From: Lachnospiraceae bacterium | Lineage (GTDB): Bacteria > Bacillota > Clostridia > Lachnospirales > Lachnospiraceae | Assembly (NCBI GenBank): GCA_022796795.1 | Contig: JAAWJI010000020.1 | Location: 1 to 64,000, forward strand | Length of the DNA stretch: 64,000 nucleotides | Direction: 5' to 3' | In this document: piece after piece, positions 1 through 7,216 of the stretch | Numbering within the stretch: position 1 is the first letter of the stretch | Layout: each line of letters begins with the position of its first letter | The notes under the pieces: generated by a model | The model's input: only the letters and a program-made list of their open reading frames with translations | Told to the model about the DNA's origin: nothing | Databases searched by the model: none | Program-made: the position numbers and the translations under genes

Positions 1-138
1 AACGCTCTGAACCGGGGGATGCCGGTACAGGATGTACAGGCGCTTTTGGGCCATGAGGATATAGGGACCACCATGATCTACTGTACCGTGGCTAGGGATA
101 ATGTGAGAGCGGCACATAAGCGGTATTTGTCCGCGTAG
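1..138 (+). CDS. Tyrosine site-specific recombinase/integrase, C-terminal end (5' end outside window)
   Basis: Frame 1 is open from the window edge to a TAG at 136-138 and encodes 45 residues. It contains the end of the tyrosine recombinase catalytic domain: LLGHEDIGTT holds the conserved LGH box (His in LGHxxxxTT), and MIYCTV carries the nucleophilic tyrosine seven residues later. In this family the tyrosine forms the covalent 3'-phosphotyrosine link during strand exchange. The N-terminal arm-binding and core-binding domains lie outside the window, so substrate and element type cannot be judged. A hairpin terminator follows 28 bp downstream. The gene suggests that the left edge of the window is part of an integrated mobile element. 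Confidence 0.85.
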   Translation, partial: NALNRGMPVQDVQALLGHEDIGTTMIYCTVARDNVRAAHKRYLSA

Positions 139-165
139 GCTACAGAAATAAAAAGGGTTGAATGA

Positions 166-184
166 CTCCCGAAAATTTCGGGAG
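166..184 (+). terminator. Rho-independent terminator after the integrase
   Basis: CTCCCGAAA and TTTCGGGAG form a 9-bp perfect inverted repeat around a single A, followed by CTTTTA. In practice the stem is about 7 bp with a short A/T loop. It ends the integrase transcript just before the toxin promoter. Confidence 0.7.
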
Positions 185-223
185 CTTTTACGATGGAAAA
201 ATGTAGAATAATGTAGAAATGCA

Positions 224-232
224 TGATATAAT
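224..232 (+). promoter_or_regulatory. Extended -10 promoter of the toxin-like mRNA
   Basis: TGATATAAT is a perfect extended -10 (TGnTATAAT). The -35 region is poor, as is common for extended -10 promoters. A start near 239 would give a leader of about 40 nt. CCCG-GCAA-CGGG directly upstream of the Shine-Dalgarno sequence could form a small stem next to the ribosome binding site. Confidence 0.6.
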
Positions 233-278
233 GGCTATGTTGTCCAACCGATACCCGGCAACGGGAGGAGGTGTTTTC

Positions 279-377
279 ATGGAAGTTATTACTGCTTTTT
301 TGGTCGCTGTTGCGGCTGGTGTAGCCTGCCACTACATCATCAAATGGCTTGATAGTGACCATAAGGACAACAAATAG
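279..377 (+). CDS. Small hydrophobic peptide, Fst/par-like type I toxin candidate (32 aa)
   Basis: ATG at 279 follows an excellent GGGAGGAGG ribosome binding site at 262-270. The peptide is 32 aa: a hydrophobic helix (ITAFLVAVAAGVACHYII) followed by a KWLD motif and a charged tail DSDHKDNK. This matches the layout of Fst/Ldr-family membrane toxins: one membrane helix, an aromatic/WLD-type boundary and a short charged C-terminus. Supporting context: its own extended -10 promoter, a shared terminator at 413-450, and a convergent antisense RNA whose 5' end repeats the toxin start region. In known par loci the antisense RNA blocks toxin translation and the peptide damages the membrane when released. 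Toxicity here is inferred from architecture, not shown. Confidence 0.7.
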   Translation: MEVITAFLVAVAAGVACHYIIKWLDSDHKDNK

Positions 378-404
378 CCTAGTGGGTGCTTAGCCACTAT
401 AAAA

Positions 405-491
405 GAAAAGAAGAATCCCCGAACTGTACGCAACTACGGTTCGGGGATTCGTTCTTTGTCCTCATGGACTTATTACTGCTTTTTTTTGCCT
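405..491 (-). ncRNA. Predicted antisense RNA (antitoxin) of the type I module
   Basis: A strong minus-strand promoter at 498-526 would start a short RNA near 491, running leftward through the 413-450 hairpin and ending in the T-rich tract (minus strand TTCTTTTCTTTT). The RNA's 5' region (forward 463-490) repeats the toxin start region: TCATGGA followed by TTATTACTGCTTTTTT occurs at both 277-301 and 463-486. The RNA is therefore complementary in trans to the toxin start codon and first codons, as well as to the shared terminator. This is the layout of the pAD1 par RNA I/RNA II pair. Expected length is about 80-90 nt. Confidence 0.6.
413..450. terminator. Shared bidirectional terminator of toxin mRNA and antisense RNA
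   Basis: GAATCCCCGAAC (413-424) and GTTCGGGGATTC (439-450) form a perfect 12-bp stem with a 14-nt loop. T-rich sequence follows on both strands: GTTCTTTG rightward and TTCTTTTCTTTT leftward. It lies between two converging promoters, as in par-type loci. Confidence 0.75.
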
Positions 492-497
492 ACTGGC

Positions 498-526
498 ATT
501 ATAGCATATGCAAGTTTTGATTTCAA
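498..526 (-). promoter_or_regulatory. Sigma-A promoter of the antisense RNA
   Basis: On the minus strand TTGAAA (521-526) and TATAAT (498-503) are separated by exactly 17 bp. This near-consensus promoter faces the toxin gene and is clearly stronger than the toxin's own promoter, as expected for an antitoxin RNA made in excess. Confidence 0.75.
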
Positions 527-979
527 GATGCATTTTCCAAGGGAAATAGGAAGGAAACAAGCCCAAAGTGCGAACTTAGATGGTAAAATACAGGGTATCT
601 TGAATCCTGTGCCAGTATCATTCACGCCACTAAATAATGTTATATTAATAGGCATCAGGAAAAACAATGCTGTTTTGGAGCCTGCAAATTTAATTTTGCC
701 AGCAAATTTTTCCGAACGCATCAATAGATTTAACAATAGCCCCCAGAAATTATTGGATACTTGGAAAGGTAAAAATAAAATCCAATCAAATTGAATCCAG
801 GATGAGTTTCACTAGCGACAGTATTGTAAGGACATGCCTTGGGGGTAAATGAGGGAGGGCTATCCTTTCCATGTTTAAAATACCTTGAATCCCTCTTTCC
901 ATCTTGCTCTTCACCATATACCAATGCTGCATATGTATTTACATCTTTTCCGGCTTTCCCATTGATGATATGGCCAATC
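527..979. other. Unexplained intergenic stretch, no supported gene
   Basis: About 450 bp of AT-richer DNA between the antisense promoter and the end of the PIN-like gene. Short open frames exist on both strands (for example minus 730-920), but none has a ribosome binding site plus a recognisable product, and no strong hairpin stands out. It may be the remnant of a mobile-element end together with the integrase and toxin module. Confidence 0.4.
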
Positions 980-1627
980 TCACCCAATCCACCTCCGCAT
1001 CTTCCGATAAATCTCCAGTCCGTCCTTCCTCCCAAAGGTCTTCACCGCGTCCAGATACAAAATCTTCTTTCCCGACCGCTTCTCAAACAGCCCCTGAATG
1101 ATCTCTACCTGCTCCTCATAGCCGCTGTCCGCAAAGACGCTTTCCAGCGCCTCCCGCACCCTCCTGCGTTCCTGGTATCTGGCAAACTCTGTCTCCAGCT
1201 TTACCGGCTTCAACCATTCCCGCACCTCCTGGGTTCGGGGGCGGTTCTCGTTGGCCTGCAGGATACACTGCTCCAGGGAACTGCCCAGCGTTATCTCCCT
1301 GGCCTCCTTTCCCTGTATCCTCCAATAATCCCGGACCGCTATAAAGCCTTGGTCTCTGCTGACAATGGCAGCCCTTCCCCGGTATCCACTTCCGAAAACA
1401 GCCCCTATTTTTGTGGCAATATAAAAATCCAAGGCGTTTTTCCCAGCCTTCTTGAGCTTACATATATCCAGTTCACAGGAGGAGTCCAATAACTGCTGCA
1501 GACTTCCCTGCTGGATTTTTTCACAGCTTGTGCTGTAAAAAATTACGACGGTGTCTTCCTTTCCCAGATACCGGGCTCCTTTCAGGCCCTCATTCTGGAC
1601 ATTCTCAAAATCAATCAGAAAGTACAT
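980..1627 (-). CDS. PIN/NYN-domain protein, putative ribonuclease (215 aa)
   Basis: The protein starts MYFLIDFENVQNEG, the typical first strand of NYN/PIN-fold nucleases with the first metal-binding Asp (DFEN). Further acidic positions follow in KNALDFYIATKIG (about residue 67) and VSRDQGF (about residue 92), giving the three to four carboxylates expected to bind Mg2+ in this fold. The C-terminal half (about 125-215) is charged and helical with no recognised domain. The ATG is preceded by AAGGAG, and a near-consensus promoter lies at 1689-1717. It stands alone and faces away from the ROK pseudogene. Family assignment is fairly safe; the RNA target is unknown. Confidence 0.8.
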   Translation of the reverse strand: MYFLIDFENVQNEGLKGARYLGKEDTVVIFYSTSCEKIQQGSLQQLLDSSCELDICKLKKAGKNALDFYIATKIGAVFGSGYRGRAAIVSRDQGFIAVRDYWRIQGKEAREITLGSSLEQCILQANENRPRTQEVREWLKPVKLETEFARYQERRRVREALESVFADSGYEEQVEIIQGLFEKRSGKKILYLDAVKTFGRKDGLEIYRKMRRWIG

Positions 1628-1688
1628 AGGTTAAATTTCTCCTTAGTCTCGCTTTTTAGTCTTAACCAACAGTTTCTCTTCCTGAAAA

Positions 1689-1717
1689 ATTATATCATGT
1701 CGGTTCCAGTTGTTCAA
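1689..1717 (-). promoter_or_regulatory. Promoter of the PIN/NYN gene
   Basis: TTGAAC (1712-1717) and TATAAT (1689-1694) on the minus strand with a 17-bp spacer, about 60 bp upstream of the ATG. Confidence 0.7.
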
Positions 1718-1819
1718 GACTTTTAGAACATTTGTTCTTTTTATCTTTTATTCCTTACCTATTCGAATCCGATTATTTCCATTGAGGTATTTTGAAATTT
1801 CTCATAAAGAAGAGTATGC

Positions 1820-2679
1820 ATGAGCCTTCCCACGGTATCCCAGAACTTAAAGGACCTGATGGCGGATGGCCTGGTCTGCGAAAACGGTCGGTTTGATTCC
1901 ACAGGAGGACGAAAGGCTCAGGCCTTCTGCTACAATCCGGATGCCCGGTTTTCCGTTGGACTGGACGTTACCCGCAATCATCTGGGCATCGTAATCCTGA
2001 ACGCGGGAGGAGAGGTGGTGGGAAACCGACGTTTCCGCACTCCCTTTTCTCACGTGAAATCCTATTATGAAATGGTGTGGAATCTTATAGACGGATTCAT
2101 GGATGAATTTTCTATAGATAGAGAAAGGATTTTAGGCGTAGGCATTGCCGGGCCCGCAATTGTGTCCAGCGACGGTCAGTATTTGACATATTCTCCGGTT
2201 CTGGGCACAGATAATATCAGGCTGGGGGATTTTCCCGTCACATTCCTTTCCCCTGCTCCTTTTGCAACGACGCCAACGCAGGGGGCTTTGCGAAGGCCTG
2301 GCATTTTGACCACAAGGAGAATTCCATCTACCTTTCCCTGAATAATACGGTAGGAGGCTCCATTCTTCTAAACAATACGATTTGTCACGGGGAAAATCAA
2401 AGAAGCGGGGAATTTGGACACATGACCCTTGTGCCTGAGGGAGAGCTATGTTATTGCGGTAAAAGGGGCTGCGTGGATCCCTATTGCTCCGCTTCCCTTC
2501 TCTCCAACTCCACGGACGGCAGTCTGGAGCGTTTTTTCCAGCTACTGCGGGAGCTGGTGGCCCTGCACAACACCTTTGAGCAGGACGGAAGCTATCTCCA
2601 TATCTGCCAGTACCGGCTGGAGGCCACTGCAGTAGACGCCGCCCTGCAATACATTGAAGAATTCCTGCGTTCTGTTTAA
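1820..2679 (+). pseudogene. ROK-family transcriptional regulator, frameshifted and N-terminally degraded
   Basis: The first part (1820 to about 2230) encodes MSLPTVSQNLKDLMADGLV, the recognition helix of a winged HTH, then the ROK fold (GLDVTRNHLGIVILNAGGEVVG, GVGIAGPAIV). In a G5-A-T4-C3 run at 2224-2236 the frame is lost. The next frame continues with CNDANAGGFAKAW, NNTVGGSILLNN and the zinc-binding CYCGKRGCVDPYC motif of ROK proteins, ending at a TAA at 2677-2679. The first HTH helices lack a clean reading frame: FEISHKEEYA is readable just upstream in another phase, suggesting a second indel near 1817. ROK regulators normally sense phosphorylated or free sugars, which fits the facing carbohydrate kinase gene. 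Its stop codon overlaps the stop of that kinase. Confidence 0.85.
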
Positions 2680-4001
2680 AACGGATGACAAAGGGAAGCC
2701 GCCGGCACGCTGCTCATGGCCGCCCCACAGGCCGCTTCTTCCTCATAGGGGGCCATCTGGAGCTTGGCCTCAAACATCTCCTGAAAAATCTCCTGGAGAA
2801 CCGTATTTTTGCGCACGCCGTTTCCGGAGGCCACCAGGCGTTCTACACGAATCCCTGTGCCTTCCTGTATGGTGTGGCACATGTCGTAAAGCTCTTGGGC
2901 CATGCCTTTCATGGTTCCGTACACCAATCCTTCCGGCGTGAAATTTTCCCCGCTTAAATTGGTGATACTCCCCCGCTGTTCCGGGTGTACCCGGGTCCCG
3001 TAAAAGGAAGTGCAGACGACCATTCCATCGCTCTTTTCCCGGCCCTTCCGGGCCAGCTGAGCCATAACCTCATACTGAGGTTTCCCCTGGGCTCCTGCAG
3101 CCATAGCGTAGCTTCTGAAAAACTGTTCCAGAATAGCATAGGCCCGTCCTCCGCACAAGGAGGAGCCAACCAGCAGGTATTTTCCCCGGATATAAGGGCG
3201 CGCCTCAATGCCCGGCGCCTGAAAATGACGGCCGGACAGGAGAGAAATCTGCCCTCCGGTTCCCACGTTCAGGAGAAGCGTCCCCTCTTTCAGTCCCACC
3301 GATCCTAAAAAGCTGGCCTGATTGTCTCCCAGGGCAATGGTCACGGGAATTCCCTGGTAAGTCCCAAGCATGGAACACGTATCCCACACCTCTGGCAGTA
3401 TGGATCGCTTCATGCCCAGCTCTTCCAGGATTTCTGTCCGAAAACAGCCCCTCTGTTCGTCAAAAAATCCCAGGCTGGCTGCGTTGCTCACATGCGTCAC
3501 AGGCTTCTTTCTGCCTGTGAGAAATGCTCCCAGATAATCCCCCACCGTACAGACGCATACGCTTCCCTCCGGCACCAGACCCTTTTTCTCATTATACAGA
3601 TGCGTCACAAGTCCATAGCCCGTAGAGACCTTTAGTCCTGTCTGCTCAAATACCAATTCTGTCAGGCTTTTCCCGGCAAAGTCCGGAATATCCCCCCGGC
3701 CGTCCTGCCAGGTATAGAGAGGACTGATGCATTGACCCTCCCGGTTCACATACACGATGCCGTGCATCTGTCCGGTTATCCCGATGGATTTTACATCCGG
3801 GTGAAGGGTCCGCAGTTCCTGAAGCACGCTCTGTACATCATCCAGGATCACAGACATATCCTGAATACGCTCCCACTCCTCTTTTGTTTTCAAAAAGCTT
3901 CTATTCTGAATGGTTCGTGCCTCCAGGACTCTTTTCTGCTCTATTTCAAGGACTACAGCGCTGATGGTTGTTGTCCCCATGTCAATTCCGATTGCTTTCA
4001 T
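2676..4001 (-). CDS. FGGY-family carbohydrate kinase, sedoheptulokinase-like (441 aa)
   Basis: An ATP-dependent sugar kinase of the FGGY family. It opens with the phosphate-1 loop MKAIGIDMGTTTISA, followed by SIGITGQMHGIVYV, TWQDGRGD, SNAASLGFFD and VTIALGDNQASFLGS (catalytic Asp region), then LLNVGTGGQISL in the C-terminal domain. QMHG, TWQDGR and the SNAAS-G-F block resemble eukaryotic sedoheptulokinase more than xylulokinase or glycerol kinase, so sedoheptulose or a similar ketose is the best guess for the substrate. The length of 441 aa is normal to slightly short. The start overlaps the MazG-like stop by 4 bp (translational coupling). The 3' end converges on the broken ROK regulator, the two stop codons sharing TTTAAA. 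Confidence 0.8.
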   Translation of the reverse strand: MKAIGIDMGTTTISAVVLEIEQKRVLEARTIQNRSFLKTKEEWERIQDMSVILDDVQSVLQELRTLHPDVKSIGITGQMHGIVYVNREGQCISPLYTWQDGRGDIPDFAGKSLTELVFEQTGLKVSTGYGLVTHLYNEKKGLVPEGSVCVCTVGDYLGAFLTGRKKPVTHVSNAASLGFFDEQRGCFRTEILEELGMKRSILPEVWDTCSMLGTYQGIPVTIALGDNQASFLGSVGLKEGTLLLNVGTGGQISLLSGRHFQAPGIEARPYIRGKYLLVGSSLCGGRAYAILEQFFRSYAMAAGAQGKPQYEVMAQLARKGREKSDGMVVCTSFYGTRVHPEQRGSITNLSGENFTPEGLVYGTMKGMAQELYDMCHTIQEGTGIRVERLVASGNGVRKNTVLQEIFQEMFEAKLQMAPYEEEAACGAAMSSVPAASLCHPF

Positions 4002-4300
4002 CTGCTTCCTCTGGATTTATCCACCGGATACTTTGCCTCGTTTTTCGTCATCTTGGCATTTACAATCTCGTCTGCATCCAGCCCTAGCTTATCCAGCATA
4101 TCCTGGCAGTACACTATCACATCTGCCAGCTCCTCCTTCACATGTTCCAGATCATAGTCTGTGTCGCTCCACTGAAAACATTCCAGCAGCTCGTTGGCTT
4201 CAATAGAGATGCTCTTAGCCAGATTTGCCGGGGTATGAAACTGATCCCAGTCCCGGTCTGCAATAACCTTTCTAATTCTCTCAATCGTCTCTTTCTTCAT
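3998..4300 (-). CDS. MazG-like nucleotide pyrophosphohydrolase (100 aa)
   Basis: A short all-alpha NTP pyrophosphatase of the MazG/dCTPase type. Visible motifs are RDWDQFHTPANLAKS, the metal-binding EANELLECFQW (ExxE) and EELADVIVYCQDML (ExxD), which together bind Mg2+ in this superfamily. The family hydrolyses non-canonical or excess NTPs/dNTPs to monophosphates. Length fits single-domain members. It overlaps both neighbours by 4 bp (DUF3786 upstream, kinase downstream), so the three are surely co-translated. Confidence 0.9.
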   Translation of the reverse strand: MKKETIERIRKVIADRDWDQFHTPANLAKSISIEANELLECFQWSDTDYDLEHVKEELADVIVYCQDMLDKLGLDADEIVNAKMTKNEAKYPVDKSRGSR

Positions 4301-4944
4301 AATACAAATTCTCTCAATATGTTAGTTTTATCAAAAATATCCTTAACCCGCCGTACCAACACATGGTTTGCAAACCACACCGTTTCATAATGCATAAAGT
4401 CTAACACTCTTTCATCCCAGAGAAACTGGATCTCCGAGACAAATTCATCATCCGAATTCCAAAAACGGAACAAAACATTCAGTCCCCTAAATACCGGAAT
4501 CCGCGCCGCCACATCCCCGCTTTCATCCGCTATACCGCCCAACTTTTCCAAAGATGTCCTTAAGCTCTCCTCTTGATGGTCAAACAGCCTTGCTTCCTGT
4601 CTGAAAAAGTCAGCGCCAAGGCGTGACGTCCCATTTTGCATGGGGGAAATGCTCTGCATATTTACAAATCGCCCAGAGGATACCGCATCTGGCCTTGACC
4701 AGCAGAGAAGGTCATATACGGTCAAAGCCTCATTGTAATTGGCCTCGCAAAATCCGTCCATATACCCATAGGAGGTTTCCACCAAACCGCTTTTCCTATG
4801 AATCCGGCAGCTTCCGCCCATAAAATCAAAGAGCAGATATGTTTCGCTTGCTGTCAGAGAAAACCGTTTTATCATATCTTCCTGGTTATATTTCAGAAAC
4901 TCTACCTGCATCTGCCATTTCATTTGCTCATAATTTGAAATCAT
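4297..4944 (-). CDS. DUF3786 domain-containing protein (215 aa)
   Basis: The C-terminal pattern RIPVFRGLNVLFRFWNSDDEF then IQFLWDERVLDFMHYETVWF matches DUF3786, where a block of the form P-v-P-h-h-h-x-F-W-x-x-D-x-E-F is followed by LFD and an E-x-x-W/L segment. The N-terminal half has YLLFDFMGGSCRIHRKSG and DLLCWSRPDA. Function is unknown; some family members are linked to Fe-S or corrinoid proteins, but no Cys cluster is seen here. It starts 9 bp after the HAD phosphatase gene and overlaps the MazG-like gene by 4 bp. Confidence 0.75.
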   Translation of the reverse strand: MISNYEQMKWQMQVEFLKYNQEDMIKRFSLTASETYLLFDFMGGSCRIHRKSGLVETSYGYMDGFCEANYNEALTVYDLLCWSRPDAVSSGRFVNMQSISPMQNGTSRLGADFFRQEARLFDHQEESLRTSLEKLGGIADESGDVAARIPVFRGLNVLFRFWNSDDEFVSEIQFLWDERVLDFMHYETVWFANHVLVRRVKDIFDKTNILREFVL

Positions 4945-4953
4945 CTCTGCTTC

Positions 4954-5559
4954 CTACCTCACCCCCATCCTTGCCAGCTCCTCTCTCGCCTCCTCATACC
5001 CGGTAAACACGATCCCGGACATGCCAAGCTTCCTGGCCGCCTCCACATTCTTTACCGTGTCGTCGATAAACACAGCCTCCTGGGCCCGGATCTCATATTT
5101 TTCCATCAAATTTTGAAATGCCTCCGGCGCCGGCTTATTGAGATGCTCTTGGTAAGACAGGCAATACCCGTCCATGAGCTCCAGGAAATCCAGTTTATTT
5201 CCCCGCTGCCTGTACACGTGCTCCGGCCAGTTGGACAAAGCGTACACCCGGTATCCTTTTTCCTTCAGCTCCCTGACCCAGGGAACAGCATAATCCAGCG
5301 ACCAGGTACATTCCCCCAAATTTTCATAGACGGCGCGGATCTCCTTCTCATACTCTGGGGCTGCCGCCACAAAATCCTGAATCTCCTCCTCCTCCGTAAG
5401 AAGGCCCAAATCATGCTCTTCCCACACCGGGTTCAGAAAAACGGCCCGCTCCACAGACTCATACGCCTTCTGCTCCGGCACCACGCTGCGCAGATATTTC
5501 TCCCATCCGTAACCGTTTAATACTCTTCCGATATCAAAAATAATCGTTGTGATTGCCAT
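4954..5559 (-). CDS. HAD-superfamily hydrolase, subfamily IA (201 aa)
   Basis: Phosphatase of the haloacid dehalogenase superfamily. Motif I is IIFDIGRVL (Asp nucleophile; the usual second Asp is replaced, as in YihX-type enzymes), motif II is YALSNWP (Ser), motif III is the Lys of HLNKPAPEAF and motif IV is AVFIDDTVKNVEAA. The cap is a small helical insertion after motif I. Members of this group are sugar-phosphate or small-metabolite phosphatases; the substrate cannot be read here. GAGGAG precedes the ATG. First gene of the HAD - DUF3786 - MazG - kinase operon. Confidence 0.85.
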   Translation of the reverse strand: MAITTIIFDIGRVLNGYGWEKYLRSVVPEQKAYESVERAVFLNPVWEEHDLGLLTEEEEIQDFVAAAPEYEKEIRAVYENLGECTWSLDYAVPWVRELKEKGYRVYALSNWPEHVYRQRGNKLDFLELMDGYCLSYQEHLNKPAPEAFQNLMEKYEIRAQEAVFIDDTVKNVEAARKLGMSGIVFTGYEEAREELARMGVR

Positions 5560-5616
5560 TTTTATCGCTCCTCTCTAATTCTGTCCAGACTGCCCGTTTG
5601 GCCTGAACGATACACT

Positions 5617-5651
5617 TAAAAACCGGCCGCAGACTTTCATCCACAGCCGGT
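5617..5651 (-). terminator. Terminator after purA
   Basis: On the minus strand ACCGGC (5646-5651) pairs with GCCGGT (5622-5627), followed by TTTTTAA. It lies 50 bp past the purA stop. Confidence 0.7.
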
Positions 5652-5701
5652 CTTCTCCGTTCCCTGTCAAAATAGGTCTCTCCCCGATTGGCAGGCATTG
5701 G

Positions 5702-6982
5702 TTAGGATCTGTAAATAATATCATTTCTGCCCGGCCCGTTAGACACCATGGTAATGGGGAAGCCGATGTGCTTCTCCACAAACTCCACATAGTTCCGGCA
5801 GTTCTCCGGCAGATCCTCGTATTTCTTGATGCCTCGGATATCGCATTTCCATCCAGGAAGCATTTCCAGCACTGGCTTTGCCTTTTCCAGCAGGACGGCA
5901 GGAGGGAATTCCGTGGTAACCTTTCCGTCAATCTCATAGCCTGTACATACTGGAATCTCATCCAGATATCCCAGCACATCCAGTACCGTAAAAGCCACGT
6001 CCGTGGTTCCCTGCACCCGGCAGCCGTACTTGGAGGCCACACAGTCAAACCATCCCATTCTTCGGGGACGTCCCGTGGTGGCTCCGTACTCGCCCCCGTC
6101 TCCGCCACGTCTCCGCAACTCATCCGCCTCATCACCGAAAATCTCGCTGACAAAGGCTCCGGCGCCTACCGTACTGGAATAAGCCTTGCACACGGTAATA
6201 ATCTGCTTGATGTCATAGGGGGGCAGTCCCGCCCCAATAGCGCCATAGGCGGCCAGGGTGGAGGAGGAGGTCACCATGGGATAGATGCCGTGATCCGGAT
6301 CCTTCAGGGATCCCAGCTGTCCCTCCAGCAGAATATTTTTTCCCACCTGATTTGCCTTCCACAAATAGGCAGAGGTATCGCACACATAGGGCTCCACCAT
6401 CTGCTTATATTCCATAAGCTCCTGGTACAGGGCCTCCGGATCCAGAGCCGGTTTATGGTACAGATTCTCTATGATTACATTTTTGCGGATGCAAACATTG
6501 TCGATTTTCTCCCGCAGGTAGCTTTCCTCCGCGAAAAGCTCGCTGACCTGGAAACCTACCTTGCCGTATTTATCCGAATAGAAGGGAGCAATACCGGATT
6601 TGGTGGAACCATAGGACTTTCCGCCCAGGCGCTCCTCCTCATACTGATCCAGCAATACATGATAGGACATGACGATCTGAGCCCGCTCAGACACCAAAAT
6701 CTTCGGCTTTGGCACTCCCTGATCCACAATGCTCTGGATCTCCTCGAAAAGCTTTCGCACATTCAGGGCTACCCCGTTGCCGATGATGCTGGTGGTATGA
6801 TTATAAAATACGCCGGATGGAAGCGTGTGCAGGGAAAACTTTCCATAGTCGTTCACAATGGTGTGTCCCGCGTTTGCTCCGCCCTGAAAACGCACAATAA
6901 TGTCGGACTCCTGGGCCAGCATATCCGTAATCTTGCCCTTTCCCTCGTCTCCCCAGTTCGCTCCTACTACTGCTCTTACCAT
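5702..6982 (-). CDS. purA: Adenylosuccinate synthetase (426 aa)
   Basis: Converts IMP, aspartate and GTP to adenylosuccinate, the first committed step to AMP. The P-loop-like GANWGDEGKGK carries the catalytic Asp, GGANAGHT the catalytic His, and ATTGRPRRMGW the Asp-binding loop; the C-terminal GTP-base region includes MVSNGPGR. Full length. Several normally invariant blocks differ from the E. coli type: GSTKSGIAPFY for GTTxRGIGPAY, EGQLGSLKD for EGAQGTLLD, and VGAGAFVSE for VGGGPFPTE. I believe this variant is the usual PurA of this clade (from memory), so it is probably the housekeeping enzyme. RBS AAGTAGGAG. A promoter at 7187-7215 and a leader of about 200 nt with a palindromic element precede it. 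Confidence 0.93.
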   Translation of the reverse strand: MVRAVVGANWGDEGKGKITDMLAQESDIIVRFQGGANAGHTIVNDYGKFSLHTLPSGVFYNHTTSIIGNGVALNVRKLFEEIQSIVDQGVPKPKILVSERAQIVMSYHVLLDQYEEERLGGKSYGSTKSGIAPFYSDKYGKVGFQVSELFAEESYLREKIDNVCIRKNVIIENLYHKPALDPEALYQELMEYKQMVEPYVCDTSAYLWKANQVGKNILLEGQLGSLKDPDHGIYPMVTSSSTLAAYGAIGAGLPPYDIKQIITVCKAYSSTVGAGAFVSEIFGDEADELRRRGGDGGEYGATTGRPRRMGWFDCVASKYGCRVQGTTDVAFTVLDVLGYLDEIPVCTGYEIDGKVTTEFPPAVLLEKAKPVLEMLPGWKCDIRGIKKYEDLPENCRNYVEFVEKHIGFPITMVSNGPGRNDIIYRS

Positions 6983-7055
6983 GACTCCTACTTCCTTCCC
7001 GTTCCTCTCCGGATCATCCCACCGGAAAGAACCTGTGTGTTTTTTTAAAGCTTCC

Positions 7056-7123
7056 GTTCAGCACGCACCCATTGACGCTGCCTGGCGTCCTTTTTAGAAA
7101 ACGCACCTGCAGTCTGGCTGAAC
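7056..7123 (-). repeat. Structured leader element upstream of purA (copy 1 of a palindromic repeat)
   Basis: On the minus strand GTTCAGC (7117-7123) pairs with GCTGAAC (7056-7062), enclosing an inner hairpin (GCGT...ACGC around a TTTTCTAAAAAGG loop) and a GGGTG box. The 19-nt forward core at 7107-7125 recurs with one mismatch at 10909-10927 between livK and livH, where the flanking arms also pair. Farther upstream in the same leader ACCGGC and GCCGGT form another stem. A cis-acting RNA or a small mobile palindrome are both possible; it matches no riboswitch class I can recall. Confidence 0.5.
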
Positions 7124-7186
7124 TGTTACTTCAAACGTTACCGGCGCTCCCCAAAGGCGCTAAAACCCCTGACAAGTGCCGGTATT

Positions 7187-7215
7187 AGTATAACTTGTTT
7201 TATTGGAAATGTAAA
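7187..7215 (-). promoter_or_regulatory. Promoter of purA
   Basis: TTTACA (7210-7215) and TATACT (7187-7192) on the minus strand with a 17-bp spacer. Transcription would begin near 7180, leaving an untranslated leader of about 200 nt before purA. Confidence 0.7.
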
Positions 7216-7216
7216 T

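Noticed and set aside
456..794. Possible 112-aa plus-strand gene
   Set aside because: It runs across the antisense RNA promoter and 5' region, has no RBS and no recognisable family.
6983..7186. Known riboswitch (purine, ZTP, glycine, T-box) in the purA leader
   Set aside because: None of the conserved cores that I can recall is present; only hairpins and the repeated element are supported.
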